A stretch of 64,000 bases of DNA from Ardenticatenales bacterium (GTDB lineage: Bacteria > Chloroflexota > Anaerolineae > Promineifilales > Promineifilaceae): contig JACKBL010000003.1 of assembly GCA_020634515.1 (NCBI GenBank), positions 372,001 to 436,000 of the forward strand. The letters run 5' to 3'. A model generated the notes under the pieces. That model saw only the letters and a program-made list of their open reading frames with translations. It ran no database searches and had not been told where the DNA came from. The position numbers and the translations under genes are program-made. Below, piece by piece: positions 32,690 through 41,631 of the stretch. Position 1 is the stretch's first letter. Every line of letters starts with the position of its first letter.

Positions 32690-34579
32690 TCACCGCCGCA
32701 GTGCACCTTGATGAGTCGCCAGATACAGATCCGTCCCGCTTAGCGTCCCAATTTCCATGACGTAATAGTACACATCATCGTGATACAGCAGCGTGGCATC
32801 CCACGTTTTACCATTGGCGACGGGGAACATACTCTGGGTGATAACCGGATTGTCAGCATACTTGTGCCAGTGCAGGCCATCATCGCTGATAGCCAACCCG
32901 CGCGTGTTCAGGGATACGCCTGCCTGGTACAACATGACAAAGCCATCAGCGGAGCGAGTCACGTGCGGGCGATCCGCTTTGATAGATTCCCACTCCACCT
33001 CCGGTATGAGGACAGGATCGCTCTCCGCAAAAGCCTCTTCCGTGGTGGCCGGATCATTGTATTTCCGCCAATGAATGCCATCGGGGGACGTGGCCGCGCC
33101 AATGCCATACACGCCAATGGTTTGCCCGCCGTAGTACATGAAAAATGCGTTTCCATCCCGGATCACGCTGGGCCAACGTAAGCCGCCGTGGTCCCACGCC
33201 CCCCGCGGGCCAGGCGTCAGCACGGGTTGTGGGTTCGCTGTCCAGGGGCCAAAGGGCGAGGTGGCAACGGCACGTCCTATCTCGCCAGTGCCCAATGTAT
33301 GGAAATACATTACCCACGTTCCATCGTCCAGAACAACGACGGAGGAAATGTCCGCCATGCCATTGCCAAAGGGAATCTGATCCGTGCTGAAAACGGGTGC
33401 GTCTTGCGCCAGTCGCCAATGATAGCCATCCGGGGATGTGGCATAACCGACTTTGATCACGCCGGGCCAACCGGTAAAGCTGTTGCAAAACATATGGAAC
33501 TGACCATCGTGAAACAGAATCGCCCCCGGATTGATGTACAGATCGGCCATGTCCGGCGATGGCGAATGCGCGAGGATGGGCATTGATGGATCGTCACCCT
33601 GGAAGACAAAATCAGGGGCGGCAAAGGTGACGGAAGGCGCGGGAACGACTGTCGTGATGAAATCGAGGAGGTCTTGCAGCGCGGCGGTGCGAAAGATGCT
33701 ATTGCCTTCTCCCGGCGGGTCTTGCAGCGCGTGTTCCGAGCCTTCGTAGACGATCACGCGGATGTTGTCCTTGCGCAGCGCTTCCAGCCGCGCCTGGCTG
33801 GCGGCAGCGGGAACGTTGGGATCCGCGCTGCCATACATCACCTGGGCCGGGATCGAGAGTTTTTGCCAGTATGGCAGGCCATCAAAGTTGCCCACCGCGT
33901 CCCAGAAATCCCGCTGTCGGAATTTCCGCAGTACGTAGGTGGAAGGATAGGCAATCAGGTCGGCAATGCCGGGCAAGAAACCGATTTCTCGCAGGTTGTT
34001 GACTTCTTCGTAATGCAACACGTCATAGCTGGAGAGCGATGTGCCCACCACGGCTACGAGGAAAGCAACATCGGGCGATTGGACGGCAACCAGGGGCGAT
34101 ATTTGCCCGCCCTGGCTCATGCCGATAATGCCTAACTGAGAGACGCGGACGAGTTGCTGATTGCGCATAAAGTCAATGGCCGCAAGCGTGTCGGTTGCCA
34201 GGTCTTCGTAGCTGGAAGTGCGCCAATTGCCTTCGGATTTCTCGGACCCGCGTTTGTCGGGCAGGAGGACGGCGACGCCATTCTCTTGCAGGTACTGCGT
34301 CATGGTCAGATACCAGATGTTGTCGCGGACGCTGGTATTGGCACCGTGTATGACGACGACAGCGGGGAAGGGTCCCACGCCTTCAGGAATGAATAACATG
34401 CCGGCAAGATTCAAATCTTGCGCCTCATTACGAAACGAAACCTCCGTGTATTGCAGATCGGCCAGATGCGCGCCATCGTAGGAACGCGCTTCCGCGGGAG
34501 ACACCTGTTTCACCACCACGGGACCGAGCGTGAGCGCAAAAAACGCGCCGACGAGCGCCAACCAGAAGAACTTGTTCAT
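32690..34579 (-). CDS. Secreted alpha/beta hydrolase fused to a five-bladed-propeller glycosidase-like domain
   Basis: 629 residues. Residues 1-30 form a Sec signal or anchor (MNKFFWLALVGAFFALTLGP). Residues about 45-330 are a dienelactone-hydrolase/peptidase S9-like alpha/beta hydrolase: VVVIHGANTS, LLPDKRGSEKSEGNW, nucleophile elbow GIIGMSQGGQISP, acid in YGSADPNVPAAAS and the catalytic His in YEGSEHALQDP. Residues about 350-629 form a beta-propeller like GH43/GH32 families (INPGAILFHDGQFHMF, YATSPDGYHWRL, YGGQTIGVYGIGAATSPDGI and so on). Such fusions are uncommon and suggest an extracellular esterase acting on decorated polysaccharide. The ATG at 34579 is chosen because it starts the signal peptide. 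Divergent from the PadR gene. Confidence 0.8.
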   Translation of the reverse strand: MNKFFWLALVGAFFALTLGPVVVKQVSPAEARSYDGAHLADLQYTEVSFRNEAQDLNLAGMLFIPEGVGPFPAVVVIHGANTSVRDNIWYLTMTQYLQENGVAVLLPDKRGSEKSEGNWRTSSYEDLATDTLAAIDFMRNQQLVRVSQLGIIGMSQGGQISPLVAVQSPDVAFLVAVVGTSLSSYDVLHYEEVNNLREIGFLPGIADLIAYPSTYVLRKFRQRDFWDAVGNFDGLPYWQKLSIPAQVMYGSADPNVPAAASQARLEALRKDNIRVIVYEGSEHALQDPPGEGNSIFRTAALQDLLDFITTVVPAPSVTFAAPDFVFQGDDPSMPILAHSPSPDMADLYINPGAILFHDGQFHMFCNSFTGWPGVIKVGYATSPDGYHWRLAQDAPVFSTDQIPFGNGMADISSVVVLDDGTWVMYFHTLGTGEIGRAVATSPFGPWTANPQPVLTPGPRGAWDHGGLRWPSVIRDGNAFFMYYGGQTIGVYGIGAATSPDGIHWRKYNDPATTEEAFAESDPVLIPEVEWESIKADRPHVTRSADGFVMLYQAGVSLNTRGLAISDDGLHWHKYADNPVITQSMFPVANGKTWDATLLYHDDVYYYVMEIGTLSGTDLYLATHQGALRR

Positions 34580-34639
34580 CTCAACCTCCACAACAGTGAT
34601 TGCCCTTTCAGACGAAGAGTGGTAGAATACTTGTGCGCG

Positions 34640-34690
34640 CATCTATCTGCGTCCGCAAATATAGACATGCGCATATAGTACACAGGAGCG
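34640..34690. promoter_or_regulatory. Candidate PadR operator/divergent promoter region
   Basis: The 137-bp space between the divergent hydrolase and PadR genes contains the palindrome ATGCGCAT (34667-34674) and repeats of GCGCATcTA / GCGCATaTA. PadR-type repressors commonly autoregulate through AT-rich inverted repeats in such spaces. Assignment is tentative. Confidence 0.3.
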
Positions 34691-34716
34691 GTCCACCTGT
34701 CAAGAGGAAATCACCA

Positions 34717-35268
34717 ATGTCCCTACCACATATTATTTTGGGTATGCTGCGGAAAGAACCGAAGTCTGGCTACGATTTGAAGAAAGAATTAGAGATGGTC
34801 ATCCACTTCTTCTGGGAAGCGGACACCAGCCGTATTTATCGCTCCCTGAGCGAAATGCAGAAGAAAGGATGGGTGGCGTTTGAGGTTGTTATTCAGGAGG
34901 ACAGCCCGAACAAGAAGGTTTATTCGCTGACGGATGCGGGAAGGCAAGAACTGCGAGATTGGCTGGCTGAACCGGGAAAAACATCAGGAACAAACAATGC
35001 TTTCCTGGCGCAGTTACATTTCAGCGATGCCATCACCGTGGCGCAACAACTGCGTGTGCTGGAGGTTCGGCTGGCGGAACTGGGGATGGAGATAAAGGAA
35101 TTGCAGCGGCGGGCGGCATCGCTGCATATGCCCGTACCTCTCCCCGCGGATGCGCTACGGCAGGGGATGATACGGGAGATGTTCTCGTTGGAATACGGTA
35201 TCCGCCGCTACCAGTTTGAGATCGAGTGGGTGGAAAATACCATTCGCATCTTAAAAATGGCGCCATAA
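34717..35268 (+). CDS. PadR-family transcriptional regulator
   Basis: 183 residues. The N-terminal winged helix (PHIILGMLRKEPKSGYDLKK, TSRIYRSLSEMQKKGWVAFE, KVYSLTDAGRQELRDWL) is the PadR domain; the C-terminal half is the helical dimerisation domain of the Vir_act_alpha_C type (NNAFLAQLHFSDAI onward). AGAGGA upstream supports the ATG at 34717. Divergently transcribed from the secreted hydrolase gene, which it may repress, as PadR proteins typically control adjacent genes in response to small ligands. Confidence 0.88.
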   Translation: MSLPHIILGMLRKEPKSGYDLKKELEMVIHFFWEADTSRIYRSLSEMQKKGWVAFEVVIQEDSPNKKVYSLTDAGRQELRDWLAEPGKTSGTNNAFLAQLHFSDAITVAQQLRVLEVRLAELGMEIKELQRRAASLHMPVPLPADALRQGMIREMFSLEYGIRRYQFEIEWVENTIRILKMAP

Positions 35269-35274
35269 AACAAA

Positions 35275-35329
35275 AGACCTGCCGGGTTTTCCCGCAAGAG
35301 GGCGTCTTGCAAGCAAACCTGGCAGATCT
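35275..35329 (+). repeat. Inverted repeat family D, copy 1 (terminator-like)
   Basis: Outer arms AGACCTGCCGGGTTT / AAACCTGGCAGATCT enclose a nested hairpin GCAAGA-GGGCG-TCTTGC. It begins 6 bp after the PadR stop codon. A second copy lies at 47123-47179. Confidence 0.7.
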
Positions 35330-35400
35330 CATGCCGGCATTCAAGCCACCGCGTCCAGTCAAGTATCCGATCAGAAACGCCGATCCTGGCGCGCAGTCAC

Positions 35401-37056
35401 CTACCCCGCTGAATAATTTTTGTAGACAGGCTCGTACATGATCGCCTGAACGGCGGCCACGAGATCGGCGGGGCGGGGAGCGGCAGCCAGGTCCTGCTCG
35501 TAAGCCACCTCGGCCACGGCCACGGCGATAGCCAGGGAGACCTCGCGGATGCGCTTGAGCGAGGGGTAGATGCGCCCTTTGTCCAGGTCGCTTTCGGAGA
35601 CGAGAGCGGCCAGGGTTTTGGCGGCGGCGTGGAACATTTCGTCGCTCACGTGGCGCGCCGCGGAAACAACCACGCCAAGCCCGACGCCGGGAAAGATGTA
35701 AGCGTTATTCCCTTGACCAGGAACGAAGGTCTGGTTGCCCAGAGTGAAAGTGGGGAAGGGGCTGCCGCTGGCGAAGATGGCTTTGCCCTGGCTCCAGGTG
35801 TACGCCTGGGCGGCGGTGCATTCGGAGTTGGCGGTGGGGTTGGAGAGGGCAAAGATGATGGGTCGTTCGTTGAGGGCCGCCATGGTTTCGACAACGGGTT
35901 GGGTGAAGGTAGCCGGCTGCCCGGAGACGCCAATGAGGGCGGTGGGGTGCAGGGCTTCAACGGCGGAGAGGAGGTCAGACACGGGCGGGTGTTCGTGGGC
36001 GTAGGGGCGCTTGTGGGGGGCCAGGTCGGCGCGGCTTTTGACGACGAGGCCGCGGGAGTCCACGAACCAGCATTGCCAGCGCGCGACTTCTTCGGGAATG
36101 CCGGCATCGACCATCGCCGACACAATCAAATCCGCAATCCCGATCCCCGCCTCGCCCGCGCCCAGGAAGAGAATCTTCTGGTCCGCCAGGTTGCCGCCCG
36201 TGAGCCGCAAAGCCGACAACAGCCCCGCCAGCGTGACGGCGGCCGTCCCCTGGATGTCGTCGTTGAACGCACACGCCTGATGGCGATAGTGTTGCAGCAG
36301 GCGGAAGGCGTTCATGTTGGCGAAATCTTCAAACTGGATCAGGGCATGGGGGAAGCGCCGCCGTACGGCCTGCACGAATTCGTCAATGAGGGCGTCGTAC
36401 TCCGCGCCACGCACGCGATGCTGACCGAGGCCGATGTAGAGAGGATCGTCCAGCAGTTCTTTGTTGTTGGTTCCGACGTCGATGGTGATGGGCAAGGTGG
36501 TGGCGGGATGAATGCCGGCACAAGCCGTATACAACGACAGCTTGCCCACCGGAATCCCCATCCCATTCGCGCCCAGGTCGCCCAACCCCAAAATACGTTC
36601 CCCATCCGTGACCACAATCACGCGCACATCATCAAAAGGCCAGTTCTCCAGTATTTGCGCCACGCGACCCCGATCCTTAATAGAAATGTACAGCCCGCGC
36701 GGGCGGCGGAAAATGTGCCCATACTCCTGGCACGCCTTCCCCACCGTGGGTGTATAGATGATGGGCATCATCTCTTCCAGATTGTCGATGATCACACGGT
36801 AGAAAAGCGTTTCGTTTCGATCCTCCAGGTCAATCATGTAAACATATTTTTCCAGGTCAGACTTCTTCTGGCGGAAATTCTCCAGAATGCGCCACGCCTG
36901 CATCTCCATGGGAATAACGCGGGGCGGCAGCAGGCCGCGCAGCCCTAGTTGATCGCGTTCCGCCTCCGTGAAAGCGGTTCCCTGGTTCAAGAGTGGATTA
37001 TGCAGCAGGTCCACCCCGTGTGGCAGTTCAGACAGTTGTTCAACTTTAGCGGACAT
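35401..37056 (-). CDS. NAD(P)-dependent malic enzyme (large, eukaryotic-like type)
   Basis: Oxidative decarboxylation of malate to pyruvate. 551 residues. N-terminal domain: FTEAERDQLGLRGLLPP, MPIIYTPTVGKACQEYGHIF, with the catalytic Tyr in YTPTVG. VTDGERILGLGDLGANGMGI carries the active-site region; the Lys is in PVGKLSLY, and the metal ligands are in FEDFANMNAF and FNDDIQGTA. The Rossmann domain follows with FLGAGEAGIGIADLI. C-terminal PTANSECTAAQAYTWSQGKAIFASGSPF is standard. The ATG at 37056 (MSAKVEQL) is preferred because the longer N-terminus has no similarity to the family. It is monocistronic. Cofactor choice cannot be set reliably from sequence alone. Confidence 0.92.
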   Translation of the reverse strand: MSAKVEQLSELPHGVDLLHNPLLNQGTAFTEAERDQLGLRGLLPPRVIPMEMQAWRILENFRQKKSDLEKYVYMIDLEDRNETLFYRVIIDNLEEMMPIIYTPTVGKACQEYGHIFRRPRGLYISIKDRGRVAQILENWPFDDVRVIVVTDGERILGLGDLGANGMGIPVGKLSLYTACAGIHPATTLPITIDVGTNNKELLDDPLYIGLGQHRVRGAEYDALIDEFVQAVRRRFPHALIQFEDFANMNAFRLLQHYRHQACAFNDDIQGTAAVTLAGLLSALRLTGGNLADQKILFLGAGEAGIGIADLIVSAMVDAGIPEEVARWQCWFVDSRGLVVKSRADLAPHKRPYAHEHPPVSDLLSAVEALHPTALIGVSGQPATFTQPVVETMAALNERPIIFALSNPTANSECTAAQAYTWSQGKAIFASGSPFPTFTLGNQTFVPGQGNNAYIFPGVGLGVVVSAARHVSDEMFHAAAKTLAALVSESDLDKGRIYPSLKRIREVSLAIAVAVAEVAYEQDLAAAPRPADLVAAVQAIMYEPVYKNYSAG

Positions 37057-37291
37057 GGGAGTGCTCTCCGTGAAATGTAAGAAAGAATCAGAGACATAGT
37101 GCCAACCGACATCTTGTGGCCAGCACATGACTCCAGTTGCCTTCATAAGCAACTGCGCCTGATTATAAGACGGGGGGAGAGCAGACGATATATTAGAACG
37201 TCACGTCTGGCACGTGAGTTTTGTCAGGTATTCGCGGGAAGGGATGAATGACGAAGGATGAATGACGAAGGACGAATGTGACTACGACCAC

Positions 37292-37366
37292 CTTCCCGGA
37301 AGCTATTTTGATGCCAAATGATTTGAACGATGAGGCGTTTTGGCTTCACATTGAGCTTCCGGGAAG
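37292..37366. repeat. Long-spacer REP-like element
   Basis: Arms CTTCCCGGAAGCT / AGCTTCCGGGAAG are separated by about 49 nt (TTTTGATGCCAAATGA ...). The same element occurs at 50402-50477 and, broken, at 11960-12477. It lies between the malic enzyme and flavin reductase genes, beside a short GAATGACGAAGGAT tandem repeat at 37243-37275. Confidence 0.8.
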
Positions 37367-37416
37367 ATCTCCAGGCTGAATAGATACGGACGAATGTAGC
37401 TCTCGTCCTTCCGCGT

Positions 37417-37911
37417 CTAGTCGCGTTCTGTTGCCAGGTGGCGATAGCCACGGTTCCAGTAGACGAGCGGGGGCGCATCGGGACGGGGCACGCCGCTGCT
37501 GATGACTTCGCCCACGTAGATGTTGTGCGTGCCGGCAACATACGTCGCGTAAATCGTACAATCCAGCCAGGCCAGCGCATTCGCCAAAATCGGCGCGCCC
37601 GTCGCCGCCGTGGTCCATTCGCCCCCGTCAAAGCGTGTCTCTTCCGGCATCCAGGCAAAACGATCCGAGAGCGGGGCCTGGTCCTCGTGCAAAATGTTCA
37701 CGGCAAAGACGGCTCCCGGCGTCTCCAGCAAAGAGAAAGCCGTATGTTTGTGGTCAATCGCCACCATGATCAACGGCGGCGTTGGAGAAATAGAAGCGAA
37801 AGCGGAAACGGTGAGACCATGAACGATTTCACCGCATTTGATAGTGACGATGGTCACGCCGGAAGGAAAATGGCGCAGCGCATCACGAAAATCGAAAGAG
37901 TCTACCAACAT
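37417..37911 (-). CDS. Flavin reductase-like FMN-binding protein
   Basis: 164 residues of the flavin reductase/DIM6-NTAB family. Motifs: RDALRHFPSGVTIVTI, HGLTVSAFASISPTPPLIMVAI, FAVNILHEDQAPLSDRFA and YVGEVISSG near the end. These enzymes bind FMN and use NAD(P)H to reduce flavin, often supplying a monooxygenase; no oxygenase gene is adjacent. The length is typical of the family. Confidence 0.88.
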   Translation of the reverse strand: MLVDSFDFRDALRHFPSGVTIVTIKCGEIVHGLTVSAFASISPTPPLIMVAIDHKHTAFSLLETPGAVFAVNILHEDQAPLSDRFAWMPEETRFDGGEWTTAATGAPILANALAWLDCTIYATYVAGTHNIYVGEVISSGVPRPDAPPLVYWNRGYRHLATERD

Positions 37912-37937
37912 AAACAGCCTTCAGTGATCCTTCGCAT

Positions 37938-38016
37938 TCTGGAGATTGGACCCATTTCACGCGCTCAATAGCCATTTTCACCAGAGAAAATGGGGCCAAT
38001 CTGGCTTAGCAGGTAC
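37938..38016 (+). repeat. Degenerate MITE family A copy
   Basis: Body CTGGAGATTGGACCCATTTC ... CACCAGAGAAAATGGGGCCA with the right end GGCTTAGCAGGTACC. The left terminal repeat is lost. It lies just upstream of the flavin reductase start. Confidence 0.7.
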
Positions 38017-38033
38017 CGCAAATGAGTAAATGG

Positions 38034-38150
38034 GAGAAGACGCGGATAAAGACGGACCGCCCGTTTTCCTGTTCATTCAGTGTGACCGGCCGAAAACCCC
38101 GCGAGACCCAAAAGACCCGAAAAAATCCGCTCCTCCACGTCAATCCGCGT
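38034..38150 (+). repeat. Repeat family E, copy 2
   Basis: GACGCGGATAAAGACGG ... AAAATCCGCTCC ... GTCAATCCGCGTCC. Related to 16384-16478 and 53699-53790. It touches the 3' end of the phosphatase-superfamily gene. Confidence 0.5.
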
Positions 38151-39075
38151 CCAATGCCAGCACCCGCCGCACAATCGTGGCAATATCGCTCAAATCATGA
38201 ACGAGGTCCGCCATCTCCGCATGCCCCCGGCCCACCAGGATCGTGGGCACGGGATTGAGCGTGTGCTGACGATGCGTCTTGTCTTCAATGTTACCATGAT
38301 CACTGGTGATGATCACCATGCCCTCATCTCCCGCCTCCGCCCAGCCATCGAGGATGCCACCGATCGCCCCGTCCACCATCTCCAAATGCTGCCGCGCCTC
38401 CGCCAATGAACCGCGATGGCCACGATGGTCAGTAGGCCAATGTTCGAAGAAGCAAAACTGATATTGGCGCGCTATTTGCGCGATGCGCCGCCCTGCCCCG
38501 TTCAGGCTAAGGAGGGGCACATCGTCGTAGCCGAGGAAGTCACGCCACGCCTGCCCTGTAAAGTCCGGGCTAACCGCTCGCCCCGCGCGCAAATCATCCA
38601 CCGTCATCAACGACAATCCCGCGCTGGTGGCCGCCAGCGGCACGGCGGAAAGCAAGCGCAAACCACTACTGATGCCCTCGAAGAAGCGTTCCGGGTAAGG
38701 CGTGATTAAGGCTGCCCGCCCCCCCGTCTTCACGACCTCATGAAACAGCGTCCCCTCCGCGATGATGGCCGTGATCTGGCTGTCCGGCTTGGGGCCATAA
38801 TGCTGGCCGATAAGGGCGCTCACGTTGCGCCCCGTGAGGATGGTGGCCTGCCCCGTGGCGCTCTGCGGGCTACGCGGCATGTTCAGATTGGCATCCGTGG
38901 GGATGAGGCTGGCGCGGGGCGTGGTGATCCGTCCGCGTCCCGCCAGGAACCAATCCGCGCCGAGCAATTCCCGCAGGCGGGGCATCCGCGCCGTCACAAA
39001 CGGATTGGCATCCGCGTCATCGCTGCCCATGCCTACGCCATCCATGAAGAACAGCAGCACCGATTTACCGTTCAT
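38140..39075 (-). CDS. Alkaline-phosphatase-superfamily metalloenzyme (phosphopentomutase/iPGM-like)
   Basis: 311 residues. The N-terminal metal motif is LLFFMDGVGMGSDDAD; SATGQATILTG carries the usual nucleophile Ser/Thr region; FEHWPTDHRGHRG and VIITSDHGNIED are the C-terminal metal sites characteristic of phosphoglycerate mutase/phosphopentomutase relatives. It lacks the large inserted domain of true iPGM, so the substrate is uncertain (phosphosugar, nucleotide or ester). Start: ATG 39075 with GGAGG 12 nt upstream. A longer start in frame at about 39140 would overlap the upstream thioredoxin gene and make the two translationally coupled. Confidence 0.8.
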   Translation of the reverse strand: MNGKSVLLFFMDGVGMGSDDADANPFVTARMPRLRELLGADWFLAGRGRITTPRASLIPTDANLNMPRSPQSATGQATILTGRNVSALIGQHYGPKPDSQITAIIAEGTLFHEVVKTGGRAALITPYPERFFEGISSGLRLLSAVPLAATSAGLSLMTVDDLRAGRAVSPDFTGQAWRDFLGYDDVPLLSLNGAGRRIAQIARQYQFCFFEHWPTDHRGHRGSLAEARQHLEMVDGAIGGILDGWAEAGDEGMVIITSDHGNIEDKTHRQHTLNPVPTILVGRGHAEMADLVHDLSDIATIVRRVLALDAD

Positions 39076-39118
39076 ACCGCCGCACTTACCTCCGCACGTC
39101 GGTCGTCCTGATACAAAC

Positions 39119-39631
39119 TCATGTTTCGCCTCCGCCATTTTGCAGCAGCGCATCAACCACGCTGCGCACCGCGGCCGGGTCAATGCCCCCCACTTGCCGC
39201 CACACCTCCTGTCCATCCGCCGTGAACAGGATAAAGGTGGGCGTAAATTGGAAGTTGAAACGGGTTGCCACCTCGGCGGCGCGGGGTTCGTTGATGTTTA
39301 GCCGCACCACCTCCACGGCATCGCCCCACTCCTGGCGCAGACCGTCAACCACAGGCTCGGCGCGCAGGCAGCCGACGCAGTAGTTGGAGAATATCTCCAG
39401 CAGCACGGGGCGGCTGACCGGCTGCACCAGCAGCACTCCCAGTTCGTCCGGCGGGGCCGTACCCGCGCCCGGACGCAGCAGAAAGTACCCCGATGCTAAC
39501 GCCAGCATAATCAGCCCTACGACGGCCAGGCGTGGTGGCGTACGCCGGGTGCGCAGCAGCAGGATGATGCCGATCACGACGGTGGGCAGAACAAAGAGCA
39601 AGAAGGAAAAACGATTGGCGATTTGCAGCAT
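39119..39631 (-). CDS. Membrane-anchored thioredoxin-fold protein
   Basis: 170 residues. Two N-terminal membrane helices (FLLFVLPTVVIGIILLL and LAVVGLIMLALASGYFLL) precede an extracytoplasmic thioredoxin domain with the active site FSNYCVGCLRAEPVV (CxxC) near residue 87 and the cis-Pro region FTPTFILF. Probably reduces or oxidises exported proteins. The adjacent downstream phosphatase-superfamily gene is in the same orientation. Its 5' end is bordered by the 7-bp tandem array at 39652, which may affect its promoter. Confidence 0.85.
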   Translation of the reverse strand: MLQIANRFSFLLFVLPTVVIGIILLLRTRRTPPRLAVVGLIMLALASGYFLLRPGAGTAPPDELGVLLVQPVSRPVLLEIFSNYCVGCLRAEPVVDGLRQEWGDAVEVVRLNINEPRAAEVATRFNFQFTPTFILFTADGQEVWRQVGGIDPAAVRSVVDALLQNGGGET

Positions 39632-39651
39632 TTTTGCGGTTTGCGGGTTGG

Positions 39652-39798
39652 CGAGCGGCGAGTGGCGAGTGGCGAGTGGCGAGTGGCGAGTGGCGAGTGG
39701 CGAGTGGCGAGTGGCGAGTGGCGAGTGGCGAGTGGCGAGTGGCGAGTGGCGAGTGGCGAGTGGCGAGTTTGCGAGTGGCGAGTTTGCGAGTGGCGAGC
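39652..39798. repeat. Tandem repeat of GAGTGGC (7 bp)
   Basis: About 20 units, first unit GAGCGGC, the rest mostly perfect GAGTGGC, with two GAGTTTGC variants near the right end. Multiples of 7 keep shifting all frames, so open frames through it are artefacts. It lies immediately upstream of the thioredoxin gene. Confidence 0.95.
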
Positions 39799-39837
39799 AT
39801 CCAGGCTCGCACCCAACCCACCACTAACCAACTAAAC

Positions 39838-39953
39838 CCTCATACCTCATCCCTCATACCTCATCCCTCATACCTCATACCTCATCCCTCATCCCTCATC
39901 CCTCATCCCTCATACCTCATACCTCATACCTCATACCTCATACCTCATACCTC
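39838..39953. repeat. Tandem repeat of CCTCATAC/CCTCATCC type
   Basis: About 15 imperfect units alternating CCTCATA and CCTCATCC, running up to the stop codon of the MFS gene at 39953. Only 40 bp separate it from the GAGTGGC array. Confidence 0.93.
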
Positions 39954-41281
39954 TACAACACCACGCCCGTGGGATCGTGCCCGGCGTCCAGGATCGCTTT
40001 GCGCACGTCCACGCGGCTGAGCAGCAACAGGCCAACGATGAAGAAGATGATCAGGGAGATGATGGCCGGTCGCTGTTGGCCGAAGATTTGCACTGCCAGG
40101 CCAAAAACGAGCGGACCAATCCAGGAAGTGCCTCGTTCGCTGATTTCGTAGAAGCCGAAGTATTCCGATTCCTGGTCGGGAGGGATCATTTGGGAGAAAA
40201 GGGAGCGGCTGAGCGCCTGGGAGCCACCGAGGACGGTAGCGATGACGACGCCGAGGATGAAAAGTTGGACGGTATTGGTGAGGAAGGCAAAGGCATAGAT
40301 GACGACGGCGGACCAGAGGACGAGGCTGATGATGATGGACCGCTTCGCGCCTATGCGCCGCGCCATGTAGCCGAAGAGGAGCGCGCCGCCAAAGGCGACG
40401 AACTGGATCATGAGGACGAGAAGCAGGATGGTTTGGGCTTCGACTTTGAGTTCGTCGCTGGCGTAGGCGGCGGCGACGACGATGACGGTCTGGATGCCGT
40501 CGTTGTAGATGAGGTAGGCGATGAGGTAGCGCAGGGTGGCGGGGTATTTGCGCCGCATTTCGCTGAGGGTGTGGTAGATTTGTTTGATGCCGTGGGTGAG
40601 CAGGTTTTCGCCTTCGGGGAGCTGGCGGGCGGGGTCGCGTTGGACGAGGCGTTTTTGAGGGAAGATGATGGTGAAGAGGAGCCACCAAATGCCGGCACTT
40701 GCCAGACTGATACGCACTGCCAACGCCGTATCCTCCATCATCGCCAACAAACCCAGGTTCAGCAGCAGCAGCAAGCCGCCGCCCAAATACCCATAGGCAA
40801 AACCGCGCGAACTGACCGCATCCCGCTGATCCGGCGTGGTGATGTCCGGCAAAAACGCATTGTAAAAGACAATGGCCGCGCCAAAAGAGAGATTCGCCAC
40901 AATAAAGAGGATGCTGCCCACCAGCACGGCCCCATTCGTGCCAAAGAGCGGCATATCCGCCTTCACGAAGAACAGCAGAATCGTCGCCGCGGCGCCGGCG
41001 TAGGCGAACGTCATCATCATGCGCTTCTTCAGGTTGGTATAGTCCGCCACCGTCCCCAAAAGCGGCAGAAATAAAACTTGCAGCAAAACGGATAATGAGA
41101 CCGAAAAAGGATAAATAGCCGCCGGCTCGATCCGCAGGCCCAGCAGAACCAGCGGGGTACTGCTGGCCTCCGCCAGCGCCAAAATGTACGGACCTAACAA
41201 CGCCGTGACGACGGTTGTACTGAAGGCTGAATTAGCCCAGTCGTACATCGTCCATCCCAATATCTCACGCCTGTCATTCAT
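39953..41281 (-). CDS. MFS transporter, UMF1/Atg22-like family
   Basis: 442 residues with about 12 membrane helices. The N-terminus REILGWTMYDWANSAFSTTVVTALLGPY is the signature of the UMF1 (Atg22-like) branch, and the loop LLGTVADYTNLKKRMMM is the MFS motif-A equivalent. DITTPDQRDAVSSRGFAYGYLGGG is another conserved stretch. The transported substrate is unknown; fungal Atg22 exports amino acids. The stop codon abuts the tandem array. A TGCCGGCA site with a strong base-skew flip lies inside the gene at about 40690. Confidence 0.88.
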   Translation of the reverse strand: MNDRREILGWTMYDWANSAFSTTVVTALLGPYILALAEASSTPLVLLGLRIEPAAIYPFSVSLSVLLQVLFLPLLGTVADYTNLKKRMMMTFAYAGAAATILLFFVKADMPLFGTNGAVLVGSILFIVANLSFGAAIVFYNAFLPDITTPDQRDAVSSRGFAYGYLGGGLLLLLNLGLLAMMEDTALAVRISLASAGIWWLLFTIIFPQKRLVQRDPARQLPEGENLLTHGIKQIYHTLSEMRRKYPATLRYLIAYLIYNDGIQTVIVVAAAYASDELKVEAQTILLLVLMIQFVAFGGALLFGYMARRIGAKRSIIISLVLWSAVVIYAFAFLTNTVQLFILGVVIATVLGGSQALSRSLFSQMIPPDQESEYFGFYEISERGTSWIGPLVFGLAVQIFGQQRPAIISLIIFFIVGLLLLSRVDVRKAILDAGHDPTGVVL

Positions 41282-41352
41282 ACAATCATCCCTCCTGCGA
41301 AAGTGCGTCCAGCGCGACCTGGACGGCGATCATGAGGCAGATCTGCCTGAAT

Positions 41353-41459
41353 CTTCCCGGAAGCTCAATGTTCGTTGACGTCAAAACAGCTTCCGGGAAG
41401 GGGGTCTTGACATGAGGCGGATTTGTCCGAATCTTCCCGGAAGATCGATTTCCGGGAAG
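41353..41459. repeat. Two REP palindromes in tandem
   Basis: CTTCCCGGAAGCT ... AGCTTCCGGGAAG at 41353-41400 and CTTCCCGGAAGATCGATTTC CGGGAAG at 41433-41459. They lie in the 350-bp gap between the MFS and LCP genes, which otherwise shows no feature. Confidence 0.85.
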
Positions 41460-41631
41460 ATGATACGGAATCTGGTTGGCACGAATTAGAATTAGCACAA
41501 AATGAGAGCAGCGGCGCGGCAGCCGACTACTTCGCACGCGGCGTGATTATACGCGCGCGCCGCACTTTTTGCATGGAATCAGACAATTGGGGGGATGATG
41601 GTGGGGTGAGGGGGAGAATGCCGGCATTCTC

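Noticed and set aside
35629..36948. 439-codon open frame opposite the malic enzyme
   Set aside because: Antisense shadow of a strongly conserved enzyme; composition is Gly/Asp/His low complexity.
39634..40020. Open frames through the GAGTGGC and CCTCAT arrays
   Set aside because: Low-complexity peptides produced by tandem repeats; no ribosome-binding site.
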